64,000 bases of DNA from Antedon mediterranea (taxonomy: Eukaryota; Echinodermata; Crinoidea; Comatulida; Antedonidae). The stretch is taken from NCBI RefSeq assembly GCF_964355755.1, contig NC_092679.1:22072432-22136431 (forward strand), given 5' to 3'. Below, piece by piece: positions 1-13,600 of the stretch. Under the pieces are notes generated by a model. That model saw only the letters and a program-made list of their open reading frames with translations, did not search any database and had not been told where the DNA came from. Each line of letters starts with the position of its first letter. The first letter of the stretch is position 1. Position numbers and translations under genes: made by a program.

Positions 1-1689
1 GATGACAAAACCGTTAAGCGCCTAAATAGTTTGAAAGAAAGAAAAATTTATTTTTAATATCTCAAAGAAGTTCATCAAATTACTTAAGGAACCATGACAA
101 AATTATTCTACTGCAGTTACTGCAGTAACTACATTTTGTTTACTGTTTAACATGTTTATACAATTAATTAGAAATTATTATACACACTGTTAGTGTTAAT
201 TGTTAATTGCCTTAAATTCATATTTACTGCAGTAACAAATATAGCTATTGGATGGAGTAGAATAATTTTGACATCATTGCTAAAGATATTTGCATAAATA
301 AAATATGTATGTTACAACATCAATAATTAAAACATAGTGTTAAACAATGAAACTAAAATCAGAACAAAGGTGATTATATAAAGTTATTTTATTTTTATAT
401 GACATTAAAAACAAATACTTTGTGTGTACAGTATCAGAGATGTACAGTAGAATGGCTAGTCTAACGATTGCACAATTTAAAGTGGAGTGAGAGAAATTAA
501 AATGGCACTTTAGGTAGTTTTTGCAGTTTTTTTTTGGACGGGTGTTGTAATTGGATTGGGTGAGCACCTTAGAGTAAGCTTAAAATTGGGTAATTAAAAT
601 GGATATTAATATTTAGGGATTCCCATTAAAGTGTTTTACTTAAGAAAATTTTTCAATTTTCTCTTAGGATAATTTTTTAATTTTCTCTTTGCCTAAAGAG
701 TGAATTTTGAACAGCCACACGACTTAATTGAAAACGTGGCAAAAAATAAAAAAAATAAATTATAGTAATTCTTGGTTGAAAATAACCGAGTATAATAGAA
801 ACTCTCTAGGTGCTGAATACCTTTGTTGTTTGCTAAAAATAGAATTATTTGAAATGTACAGTACTTTATACAATTGTTAACACAATGCCTTTCAAACGAA
901 ACCAATGAAATTTCACAATCATTTCATCCAGGTATCACAAAAATCTGACCCATTTCAAAGTAATACTTTTTATTTTATTTCTTAAACAAATCTGATAAGA
1001 GATTTTGATTGTAAAGAATATTTTTAAAGCTGAATTATGCAAATTACGTTGTTTTGTAATGAACAAACTCGAGTGCCATTTTAAGATCATCAAGTTAAAA
1101 ATAAAATCTGTTGCGCGAGGCTAACTGGAAGAGTGGATTATTGCGTGCTATTTTAGAATATTAAAAGAGACATTTTGTAAAACAACATCATAATAGAGAA
1201 AACTAGGAAAACAATGCCATGAACGTTTAATTTGTTTTATATTCTAAAGATATAAACTTCTATTACTTTAAACAATACGTATTATTTTAATTACAAAATT
1301 AACAATATTAACATATTTTGCTTGGAGCATTTTTGAAAAAAAAAAATCATTTTGCACCATAAGGTTGGTTTCACATTTTTTTTCATTTGTGATCAGTTTT
1401 ATACATTTTGTGTGTGAATGGGATGTTTGCCAAGTTAATCCAAAGTTAGTAATCATTTCAGAATTGTGGATTAGGGGTAATAATAATATGGGATTAGGGA
1501 TAATTTATATAAAGGTTAATCTGTGCCTGTGTATAAAGACAAATAACACTGTTTCATTCTAAAACTTGTTGACACTTTATTTAGCTTCAGTCACCAAGAG
1601 GGTTAAGGGAGGAGCGCCATTTAGTACCAGCAGTACAACATGAATACTGTTGTACTGTATGTATCGTCCATACACATTTTTAACATTAC
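1..1689. other. Intron of the bHLH-PAS gene, left edge
   Basis: AT-rich sequence downstream of the last visible exon, whose donor is at 1689-1688 on the minus strand. I looked for a PAS-A exon (expected to resemble LDGFVF) on the minus strand and did not find one, so the next exon is probably outside the window. No other feature is clear. Confidence 0.5.
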
Positions 1690-4600
1690 CTCAAGCATAA
1701 GGGCGCCCCCTTCTTCATTTCCCGATAGACTCTTCAAAAGTCTTTCGCTATCATTATCCTCTCCCTGGGCAGTGATAGCCCTTGTTTCTGATTTCGTTTT
1801 CAGTTCATCTAGAAGTGCATTTCCTTCTAAAAATTAAAACAATATTAGACAAATTAATTTATAAAACAGAAATGACAAAGAAATTATTTAAAAAGTCAAA
1901 ATAATGTTTAAACTTATGTCTACACTATTAAATGACAAAAAAGTGTGATGTGCCAATATGGACACGATGATGTCATATTATCAGTACCCTATTTTAACAT
2001 CACTATCATATTTGGGCACATCACACTTTTTTTTGTCAAACTAGTTATATAGTGTAGACAGAGCTTATATGTGTTTTTTTTTGTGTTAAAGTACCTTACA
2101 AAAGTTTAAAAACCAGAAATGGTTAAATTATTTATAAGACGTGAAATAAAAAAACAGCCATTTAATAATAGTGAGAGCAACTGCTGGTTAGAGGTCACTG
2201 ACCCGTATCCCTTATCAGGGTAAGTACAACCGCACAATGTGTACCAGACCTTGTGTATACAGCGCATTACCTTTGGGCGTGCAAACAACACACAGCATAG
2301 CTGATATTTAAAGCACAAAAGGAGAGAAATTCTACCCCTGTTTCATGGAAGGAATGTGATGACAGATGATACTGCAGATGGGGGTTTTTTTTTTTACGAT
2401 TCTATGTACTGTATTTAGATAAGTATTATTGTAAGAGAGAAATTGGCCAAGCCCATTTTGTTGTAATACTGGAGTAGAGAGAGGTTATTGAAACAAGTAC
2501 AAATGGTTCATTATATAATATTGAAATACAGGTACAAATTTGTTAATCTAAATAATGAAAAATGGTTTCACACAAAACACAGTAGAACCAGACACCATTA
2601 TTCAGGGGACACCTCTATTAAGGGGACACTTTCCCATGAAAATAATAAGAGGTAACAAGGCCAACTCCTATTCAGAAGACATAGAAATGAGATAAAGTGG
2701 ACCCTTTGTTTGGTCCCAGAGGGGTCCCCCTTTAATGTATTTGAGATCAAAGCTATTAAAAATAGCCATTAGTTTTTTCCCTTCACAATCTTTTATAACC
2801 TAATAATTAATGTTAAAGTCAATGTATAGTAAATAACTATTATTATGTGGTGGGGTGGGGAGGAGTAAGAAAAGGGAAAGCCTTAAAGGCCAGGGTGCGG
2901 GCAAAAAATTTCTATTGATCATACATTCCAATAATTATCGATCTATAATTTCCCCTATGTTTCATAATTTTTGGAATTTTATTTGTGTTGCAGGAGCTTT
3001 TTGAAAATTAGCACTTTCAAATCAGTGGGGGGATAGTTCAAATTACACAGTAAAATCTCTATTCTTTTGTACACAAATTTTGAAAATAGAGAGGCATTTT
3101 AAAAAGCTATGAAAAATAAACGGTGTGGTAAAAAATGTTATCAGATGACTAAATATAGGTAATATAACTTGAATTTTACATTTCTGTTATTTTTATTCAA
3201 CTTCAGAATTTTATTTACATGCTATAGCAAAAATTATCCACCGTATATCCACCATCTTTTTTCACCTTCTAGGGAGTCACCAGACATGTTATTACATTAT
3301 GTTAACTACCTAACTACTGAAAAAAAGTCTTCCTGGTTTTTTTGGCAGAATTTTGCCAAATTTTGTATTTGACCATATTAGGGAAAATTCATGGTTTTTC
3401 ATCTTGATTTCTGTTACAAATATTTTATTTATGTACAATTACCCAGATATTATATTTAAAATTCATGCCTGTACCTGAGCTTTAAAACATTGATGAACTT
3501 TGGTGGGAAGGGCTACAGTGTCAAAGCAATGATTCAAGATTTAAAGTGGAGCTACTGTACACTCAGACTTTCTCAGCTTATATTATGTTTAAGTATGTTT
3601 AATTGAAAGTGATTACATAAAAAAAACAGGGAAAATACGGAAATATTTCCCAAAAACTCATTTCTAAAAAATCGGTCAGAAAATAGTGTTTTTTAATACA
3701 TTACACTTTTTCAGTAACTTAGGCGTTATTAGTTTACAATACGTCGCGAAACGCGTTACACTTAGCAACTGACGCGATTTAGTCGCCGGTGAACGCATGG
3801 GTGGAATGTCTCCCCTTTGGTAAATTATGTGTCGAAAAATGGGGAATACATTTTATACGATTTGTTTAGGCCTAAGTAATATTTCCGATAAAAATGTCAG
3901 TATAATCAGGGAGCAACTCCCTGGTATAATTTACATGTATTGTAACCTCATGATTTGCACTGTACAACAACAGCATAATAATCTTATCAGATTGTTTATT
4001 AACTTTAAGCTAGGCCTAGCTAAGCCGTCTGCTCAGCCTAGCTAGCCTTTAATTTTTTGTCTAGGCCTAGGCTATATGCATTCATGGGTTTGAAAATTCT
4101 TGGTCGTTTCGCCCCATTTATCATTCCTGGGTTTTCTCGCACGTTAGAATTGTGAAACACAAAATCCTATACAGAACAAGAGTAGTAAAGCGATGTGGAA
4201 GCTTAGGCCTGACTAAAAAGCAACTATTCAGGCACCCTATCATGGCCCATATGGGTAGGCTGAGGTTGGGTGACAGCAGAACAAACTTCACTGCTGAGTA
4301 TCAGCCTAGCAGCTGGAGCCCAAGCAGCATCGGTACATACCTACACTCTAGTAGGCCTAGGCCTAGCTTTTTTGAATATATAGCCACATCTTTCTCAAAT
4401 CTCGTTAGATTTGACATTTTAGTAATAAGTCTCATAATCACATTATTACACTGTGAAACATGATAGGGTCACATTCAGAATGTTTTAATATACTTTTTGC
4501 CCGTCAAAAATAACATCGCGACAAAATAACAGATCGCCAGCTGCAGTAGTGTGATTGTGAAAAATGTCACGTGATCATACTCCCTAGCAAAATAAAAAAC

Positions 4601-7600
4601 CCAATTGGACCCGAACGGGGTAAAGTGTCTATTTACGCAAAATTGCGCAATGTATACGCGATAACTATACCAGAAATAGAAAGATCTGGAAAAATTACAT
4701 AAAACTACATTAAAAATTTTTTTTTTAGTGAAGAAATTAATTTTTTAGGATTATTCAAATATACCCCCCTTTTGCATGTAAAAGAATAGGAAATTACAAG
4801 GTATCCCCCCAAAACGCAAAAAGGCATGATTTTCAAGAAACTCGTACTCATTGAAAAAAAATTCAAAAAAATATGAAGTATGGGGGATGATATTTTTAAA
4901 TAATAGTTGAAATGTATGAAAAATAGTAATTTTCTGGGTGGAGCTCCACTTTAAATTGTTTTGTCTTGAAACTGTTTAAATATACTGTTTAATACTATTA
5001 TGATTAAATTTTGTATAAGTTTCAATTTACAGTACATTGTGTTTTGTTCTTTTAAAGTATGCCATGGCTAGTATAATATTGTATGATATCATTTTACTTT
5101 GATTATCTGCATTCCAATGAACAATATCATAATGTAAACAATGACACATTTTCAGAATAAACAACAGCTCATGCAAGGTAAACAAAAACAAAATTCAGGT
5201 AAACAATATAAGAGGAATTGTTAAACCATAATTGATAATCAGTCCTTGGTGCATAAACTTTCTTGTAGGAATGACCCACTTTTAAGTTTTAAATTATGCC
5301 ATAATTAAGCCAGTGGTGTTAGTAGTCTGTGAGTGCTATGTACTTACAGGGATAAACCCGACAATAGCCTATAATCCCCAAGGGACAAGTACAATACAAA
5401 ATAAAGGAATCAAATATATGCAAATTTTGATTTGATTTTCTTTTTAAAAGATCAACAAATTATTTAACACTCATCATCTATTTAATAATAGACTAATCGG
5501 GAAACCCTATCCTACCAATACATTTCATTGATTTTGATTATTTTTTTAAAAGATGACATTCGATAATGAACTAATCCGTAAACCACACCGCCCTACCACC
5601 AATACCAAAAAAAAAGTTGATAAAATCAAGGCAATCAAACAACAGGACACTGAGCTCGCCTTGCCAAGATACTGTAGGAACTCGTAACAGTCCTTTGATC
5701 TTATGTATGGCTGTGAAAAATACCAACAGTACTGTACTATGTACATATTCTCAGTGGCACGGTGTCTGTTAAGGGGCTTGGAACTGATCGTGTTGCAGCC
5801 ACAGATAAACCCTTTGATCTCAGGAGCTCAGCATCCTGTTGTTAAATTGCTTTGATAATATAAACATCACATACCTTTTTGTGAAAACTTTTTAATTCGG
5901 AGGTAACTCGTAGCAAGACGAATTATGGAACCTTTGTCCAACTTTGAAGTGATTTCCTCCGGAAACGGAAGGAGTTTGGAGAGAGCAGCAATCTCCACTC
6001 CTTCTTTATCGCGTCGCATTTTAGCGGCATAGCGAGATTTCTCTGCCCTGAAATGAAAGAAAAAAACAGCAATGACAATTTGTTCTAGGTTGACAGCCAT
6101 TATATTAATGTATAATATCTTAACTATTCTAAAGCTCTGTCTACACTAGATTGACAAAAAAGAGTGCCCAAATATGGTCATTGTGTCCATATATGGGCAC
6201 ATTATATTTTTGTTGTCGCATAAGTTTTATAGTGACTGTAACTGACACTCAAACAATTTAAAAAATCAAAATTGTTTTATGATTATAAATAAGTTCATCT
6301 AAGATGTTGCTGTGTCAAACAATTTTTGGAGTGGATTTTTGTATGACATGCAGCAACCCAATGGAAATAAAACAACACAGCATAGTGATGTGTAAACTCA
6401 TTCCATGCTTTCTCTCTTCTTAAGCCATTGTCTCCATCATTAGGTTATATGCATGATATGCATATAACCTCTTGATTCTGTCAGAATCTTGATTTATTTC
6501 TTTATTTATTCTTTCCTTAGCACTATTTTGTCCGTGAATTATCTTGATATCAGTTTCATCTATCTAAGTCAATTTTTCAGAGTATATTCCTTATGGCCAG
6601 GAATCGATGTGGTTATGTTTTCAGGGTGCGCAATCAAACATTACGCGGTCTACGCGCGATTTAACGAAATCACGTTTGTAATCATATCTTCACAAGCATG
6701 AATCACTTTTAAACAAAATTTGGTACTCATAAATTTCAGGTCATATTTCATCATATGGCAATACAATTACGTGCGTAGCGCATATAACGCATGCGTACGC
6801 GCGCTTAGAATGTTGAAAATTGTCAGAATTTATTTTCGATGAAATTAGAATACGTTTCAGGCAATTTTAAGCGTTTAAAAAATTGCCATGAGTGCGCAGA
6901 TTTTTGCACGTGCACTGCGCGTCAAACGTTAATGCGCACTGTTTTTGTCCGATTAATGTTGTATAACCTTTCTTTAATAATATCATCATATTTTATTCAC
7001 TTTTCAATGCGAAACAGCGTTATACGAGCACGTCAAAAGTGACAGGCTACGCACGTGTAAGTTAACAAAATGGTGAAAATATGCTAAATTTTAAAATTAA
7101 TATATATCGTTAGAATGCTCGGGAACACCTATTTTTTATTTAATTTTCTTGAAGTGTATGTATCATATGTATGATTTATTATGAAATTAGAAGAACAAAA
7201 GTTGATTAAGTCATCATTAATGGCATATTAAATTTAACAAAATTAATTTCGACAATCAAACAAATTATAACATTTTCTTAGGCCAAAATAACAAACTTAA
7301 CATTAACTTTCTTCCTTAAGAAGTTCATATATTAAAGTTAAAAGTATATAGTTTGACAGTGCATCATTTTTTTCAATTTTTAAAGATGTCATCATAGTAA
7401 AACATTATAATCCATTGCGGTATGTAATAATCTATCTGCACCAAAGTGGTTACTGCATAGTAAATACACGGAGGAATTTTTCTCCAACTTTTAGTCAGTT
7501 GTGTATGGCTCGATGGGCTGTGCTCGTGTCTATGCCATTCAAGGTACCGAGTTCGAGTCTCACCTTGGGAAACGAAATAAGATTTTTTTTTTATTATCCG

Positions 7601-10600
7601 TATTGTTTGTTCAAATTTATTTCTTAGTGTATAGATTATACACATGATTTATAATGAAATCTAGATAAAAAGTTACTTTATGTCTTTATTATTATGTAAC
7701 AACAAATGCGGTTTATGACATTATACGCAGAGGGATCTTTGATCGGATTGTGATACCGGCTATGGTGTTCGCGTTAGCAAGGTCCTATCATTTATTATAA
7801 ATAATTAAAGATTCTGAGAAAATCAATCAATCAATATATCTTTTAAAAATCAATTATCTTTATTTAAATCAATGCATATAACCTATAATTCGTCATAGTG
7901 ACGAATTAAATCTAGTTCTCATCTTAGTGTGCTATTATTATTAATACTACTGTATTTAAGGATAACAATTTACTATTTGATGACCTTCAAATAATTCTAA
8001 ACAAAAGGATAATCATTTTAAATTTCTCTTTAACGATCGGCGAACAAAAATAGAACATACGCATCAATAAATAATGAATTCTAAAAAATAACATTTTTTC
8101 ATGTGAATATATTTCTATATTATCATTCTTTTCCAATAAAACTTTGCCCACTCTTATTGAATTTAATTGCCAAAACACACAATAAAAAATATACTAAAAT
8201 TCAATACTTCAATAGACTTTTGCCCCTAGCTAGATTCTTATAGTATTTTTAATCAGTATCAGATTAATGTAATTAATCTTCTAAAATGTACATCATATAT
8301 TTAAATGCAACGTTACGAAAGATGATTTAATAATAAAAACAGCAAAACAAAATGAGTTTTCTTATATTTTACAAAATGAGTCCTGATTTTATAATATTTA
8401 TGATTTCCATTTGAATATCATATGAGAGAATTATTACATTAAATAAAGAGTACAGAAATGTAAAAAACATGACAATAAAAAACCATAAACTAAATCTATT
8501 TTTATACAAAATTCTAGGCTGCACATGAACGAGGTGACTTTACGTGTGTTCCTACGGGAATACTATAAAGGTTTCACAACAAAGAATATTACTAAATCCA
8601 ATCTCATTTAATTTCCATCTCCTCACAATCAAGACAAAAAATTATGAAATTGCATGGGATGTAAATTAGCACTTGAGTTGAATACACTTTAAAAGCGCAG
8701 ATATAATTGTTTGTGAATAACATATTTTTATAGCATGATATAACTTTGTGTGCTATTTCAATATAAACCAGTTTATTCTCCTACACTCAAATGTTTTTTT
8801 TGTGCCCCGATTTCAATATTTTCAGTTTTTAATTCTTTTCATTGTTATTTTTTTTTTTTTAAATCAATTTTTTTTTTGTCGGATTTTAATTTAATTTTTT
8901 TAGCAAATTTGGTCATTTATTATTTTACTATCTGTATATAATGTAATGCGTAGAAAATAAGTAGAGTAATTGAAGGCATCAATGAGCAATCCTAAAGTCA
9001 GACACTGTGGATGATACCACTATCTTGGAGGGGAGTTTAAAGATTGAAATAAGTTTCAAGTTATTTTCTTCTGTAAAAGAAAGAAGGGCCAATGTCGGTT
9101 TATCCATGCAAGTTAGGAACAAAACACAAAACTAGAAATCTTCATTTACACAGATTTTTACAGCTTTTTATTAAATTGAATCCAAACATCTAGGATTACC
9201 CAACGGTACTGTAGGTTGTTCACTTTTCAGATATTACCGTACATCTTTAAACCCATGAATTAATTAATCATTTTTGTTTTAGTAAATTATCTTTTTTTTT
9301 TACATACAGTTATCCAATTAATTAAATAAATATTAAATACAATATTTTTACAATAGTTTAGTATTTTACCTTTCTAACCAGTACATCAATTGTTCGCCCA
9401 CAATTAGCTTTTAGCATTAAACTACCAAACCCTACTCACTGTGATTCAGCACTATGCTATGCTGTTTATTAATGATTGTATACTAAAACAAGGTGCCAGT
9501 ATAAGTTGTAACTTCATTACCGTATACAGTACATTATAAATATTAAATTATATAAAACAAAATGTGTTGTGTATCCTAATTATTCACACATATGCTATAC
9601 TATCATCAAAGCATTTTTTCAGCACAAAGAAGTAGACTTAAGCTGTGTCTACATTATCAAACTAGTTTGACAAAAAAAGTGTGATATGCCGAAATATGGT
9701 AGTGATATGCCGAAACATGGTAGTGATAGACACTATCATGTCCATATATTCAGGGGACATCCCTATTTCATTGGACACCCTTATCAAATAAACTGTTTAT
9801 TGGGTACTGCAGTAAAAGGTGTGTCCTGTATCATTACCAGGTTTTTTTAAAATCATTTCTAAGAATAAGACCGTTTATTTTTGTAATTTGTTGTGAGGAC
9901 CCATTTATGAAAAAGAAAGTTTTAAATACAAATCCACTTATTACTTCATAAACAATACTTATTCTACCTATTGTAGTATTGTTGTATTCCATTATCTTCT
10001 GATAGACTTTAAAATTAGACAAAGTGCTTTTTAAGAGGGATTTCAATGGTTATTGCAGGGAACATTTTCGCCAGTGTAGCATAGCAAAAAGCTATACAAA
10101 ACAGTTTGTAGCAAAATTGCTAAACAAAATTTTTTAATGAAATTTTTCCCTTTATTGTGCTGCCCTAATTCAGCACAATACTGCAGTCGAAGTACTATTG
10201 ATATTGTATGGGTTTTTTTCCAAAGTTTATGAGGTTAATTGTATTGACTATTATATTAAATTCTGAAGCCACCACTAAAATCTAAAACTGGACTTATGAT
10301 GCGCTGTATATTGAAGGCGATCAAGCGACCTGGGCACTCTTGCAATTAAAAACATTTGCCCTGTGTGCTACAAAATGAAATGATTTATGGTTTATTTTTA
10401 AAAAAATATTTTTAACTTGATTTGAAATCATTGTACTTTTCTATTTTCATAATCCGTTTTTTCACTGCACAAGAAGAAACCAGTAGGTGCTTTTGTGGTG
10501 TTGGTAGTTGGTAGTGGTCGTGAGGTGGTTTCCCGAATGATCGTAAAATCAAAACGGTACTGGGTATGACCAACTAGCGTTATTGTCACCGGCTAGTCAT

Positions 10601-13600
10601 CCATTCATAGAAGTACTAATGTAGTAGCCTACCTGTACGGTGACCATAGAATGTGACCCGAGGCATGACTAACTACGACTTTTAGATGATAGAAAGTTGA
10701 GAAAAAATGTTACGAGTAGTTGTACGACATGAAGATGTTTATGAAATTATGTCAATAATGTTTACACACTAGGCATACAAATAGTAATGTTTGTTAGTAA
10801 AAATAATTTTGAGTTAATAAGAATAAGATATAAGGAAGAAAAGCAAAGAGACTATGGAGCAGCTATTCCTGAATATACAATACTAAGTATCGTAGATTTA
10901 AATTATAAATTTTCAGCGATCTTGTCAAAGGTCAAGCGCCATATAGCCTGCCACGTTTCGATATTCAATATTGAACTTGACCTTATCTGGATAACCAACA
11001 ATTTAGCCCTATCGCTCCAAAGAGAGGATACAAATAAAAACTAATTCAGTTGAGCATCCCTATTAAGAAATGGTATTTCCCACAAACTGTGCCCTCAATA
11101 GGGAGCCATTCATTTATTTTCGTAACACAGTCACAAAATAGACTGTAAAAAGTATTTTTAAACAAGAAAAAGATTTTAAAAATTAAAGGTACAACAAGAA
11201 GCTCAACAAAGGAAATTTTCTAAATTCAATTTTGTTATGAATAAAACGGCAACTTTCTGATAAACTACACAAAATTCAAATACACATTCTACATGCACTC
11301 TAATTTAAATACTTCAGATAAAGAATAAAATCGAAATAACAATAGTTTTTCGATCAATTAAAAGACTGTTTGATAAAGTGATTTGACTTCAGTGTTGAGA
11401 TGAAACAACTGCAGTAACAACAGAGACTTATATTTCCTTGAGCCTACTGGACAATATCCCGAGGCTTCTCAGCCAAGCTGTAAAAACAGCCAGGCTCCTT
11501 CACAAACAATTCTCTTAAACATGATTTTATTTCAACTTACTAAAAGCATTTTTATGTCAAGGTGAAGTCTAGAGCTTTAACCTAATTTTGTATTTAAAGT
11601 GTTTTGCATTGTCCACAGTGTTGTGCTCCGGTAGAATTTTTAAATGTTGAGTCATGTATTGTAAGAGGTATACAGTTACAACTACAGTTTACAATGCATT
11701 CTAGTAGGTATCCCAATGTAAAAATTCAAATTAATGATGGTACTTTTTCTTTCAGTTAATCAGAAGGAACTTACTGAACATAAACTTTTGCAATTTAAAT
11801 GATTAAAATCGGATTATCCATTCAAAAGTTATGGTCCGTTAAAGTGCCCAAAAAACAGTGATTTTTGCTTGAAAAATGGCACTTTTTCTAATTATATTTG
11901 AACCCATTTTTGAAGGGTTATAACTTTTATACTAATAATTTTAAAGTTCTTATTTTTTCCAAACCCATAGATACAACAGAGTTGTACAAGAATATTTTTT
12001 TTTTGGGTGTCCTCTACATTTTTTTTTTTAGATATCGCCCTCCAAAATTCGTCAGAGGGCTTTTTACGCGTGATTTTCCCAATGTCTCAAAAATGCCCAA
12101 AAAGTTCCTGTCTTTAAATGATTCATAACTTTTGAACCAATGTGTGAATTAACTTCTTTTTTTTTGCATTGCATAAAATGTAATATGTATTTTAGTAAGG
12201 TTATTTATATTGACAGGTAGGTAATTCTGAAATACAACAAAATATTGTTAAAAAATGTTAAAATGTGAAAAAAAAAAATATTGCGTTAAAAAACTGTGTG
12301 GGTATTGTTTCTTTTCATTAAATATTATTTTTCATAAGTATACATTTTTTTAATAATTCTAGTATTTAAAGTTATATTTATAATCATATATTATTTTAAT
12401 TGATTTTCGAACCGCCAAAAATAAGAATTAAGCCCGTGCTTATTATGTGTTCGATTCCATTTGGAGCGCCGGGCCGAACGTAGACTCGGCCGCGCCTACT
12501 ACAAGTTAAGTTATATAGGCCCCTAGCTAAGGTCTAAATAAAAGCCTGACGAAAATTCTGCCTAAGAAATATCGGGAAGAAATTTTTTATTTAACAAAGT
12601 AATTACCTCAATGGTATAATTGTAACATGTTTAATTTTATTTCCCTTTCAATAATTCTAACCGAAAGTTGCACTTTGAATTGAAATATACGGAATAAAAT
12701 TTAGGCCTAGAAACAGCGTAGACATACAACGGCAACACAGGCCAAAGCGCGTTTCGGCCGCCTACATAGAATGGCTTACGGCCGCTGCATAGCAAAATCA
12801 AAGCTTCTTAAATTTCTTCGGTACATTTCTTCCTAACGTACTTGCTTTATATAGTAGATTTATAAATATTCCACTTATTAAATAATTTAATAAATCGGTA
12901 AAATTGACGTTTCGAAGCAAATATTCCATGAGAGGCGACATTTTTCGACATGCCTCGTGTGCGGCGAAGACTAGTTCAGAAAATGGAACAGTCCACTGCA
13001 GGGGTTATCCAATCATTAATTAACGCGCTAATACATGCATACCATGCACATTGTCTGGGCGACGGTAATTTAGTAATAAGCGGAGAACTGAATCCCCCCC
13101 GTAAGGAAAATGGTAAACACTGATATTTATGGTAGGGATTATTTTTCTCAGTGGTTGGTCTTGTTGGCCTCTTCGCACGAGGTCCACGCAAAGTCAAATA
13201 AAACGATGTGGTTTATCAAACAGAAATATAAATTAGCTTCAATTCAATACTAAATTAGCCAGATTTTGATAATGAGAAAGACTAAAAAATTCAATTTTTA
13301 TCGTTAAAATTGACATTTGAGGCGGATGTACATAATAATAATAACCGATTTACATATCAAAATAAAGAGTATTTAAAGCCTGATAACATGCAACAAAAAT
13401 TACTCCACCACCTATTATGGACCTCGTGCGATCGTGTTTTGAAAATGGGTAGGTGTTTTCCAAAGTTATTTTTAGCGCGCGGATTTCGGCTCGCCGGCTT
13501 TTGTACCTCATTTTTAACTCGCGTTTTCTATTAAAATATTTAATAAACATAGATTAAAAATATATGAAAATAATCCCTTAAACAAGATCTTTCCAGACAT

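Larger units (their letters stand above)
1827..5874. other. Intron 3 of the bHLH-PAS gene
   Basis: Contains one copy of TIR family A (1913-2065) and a TTAA-flanked element (3545-4950). A fragment of the GGGGACAC-type pogo-like repeat is near 2580-2640. The remainder is AT-rich without supported genes. Confidence 0.6.

Noticed and set aside
4152-4463. 103-codon frame inside the TTAA element as a transposase remnant
   Set aside because: No DDE motif or similarity to piggyBac or Kolobok proteins that I can see.
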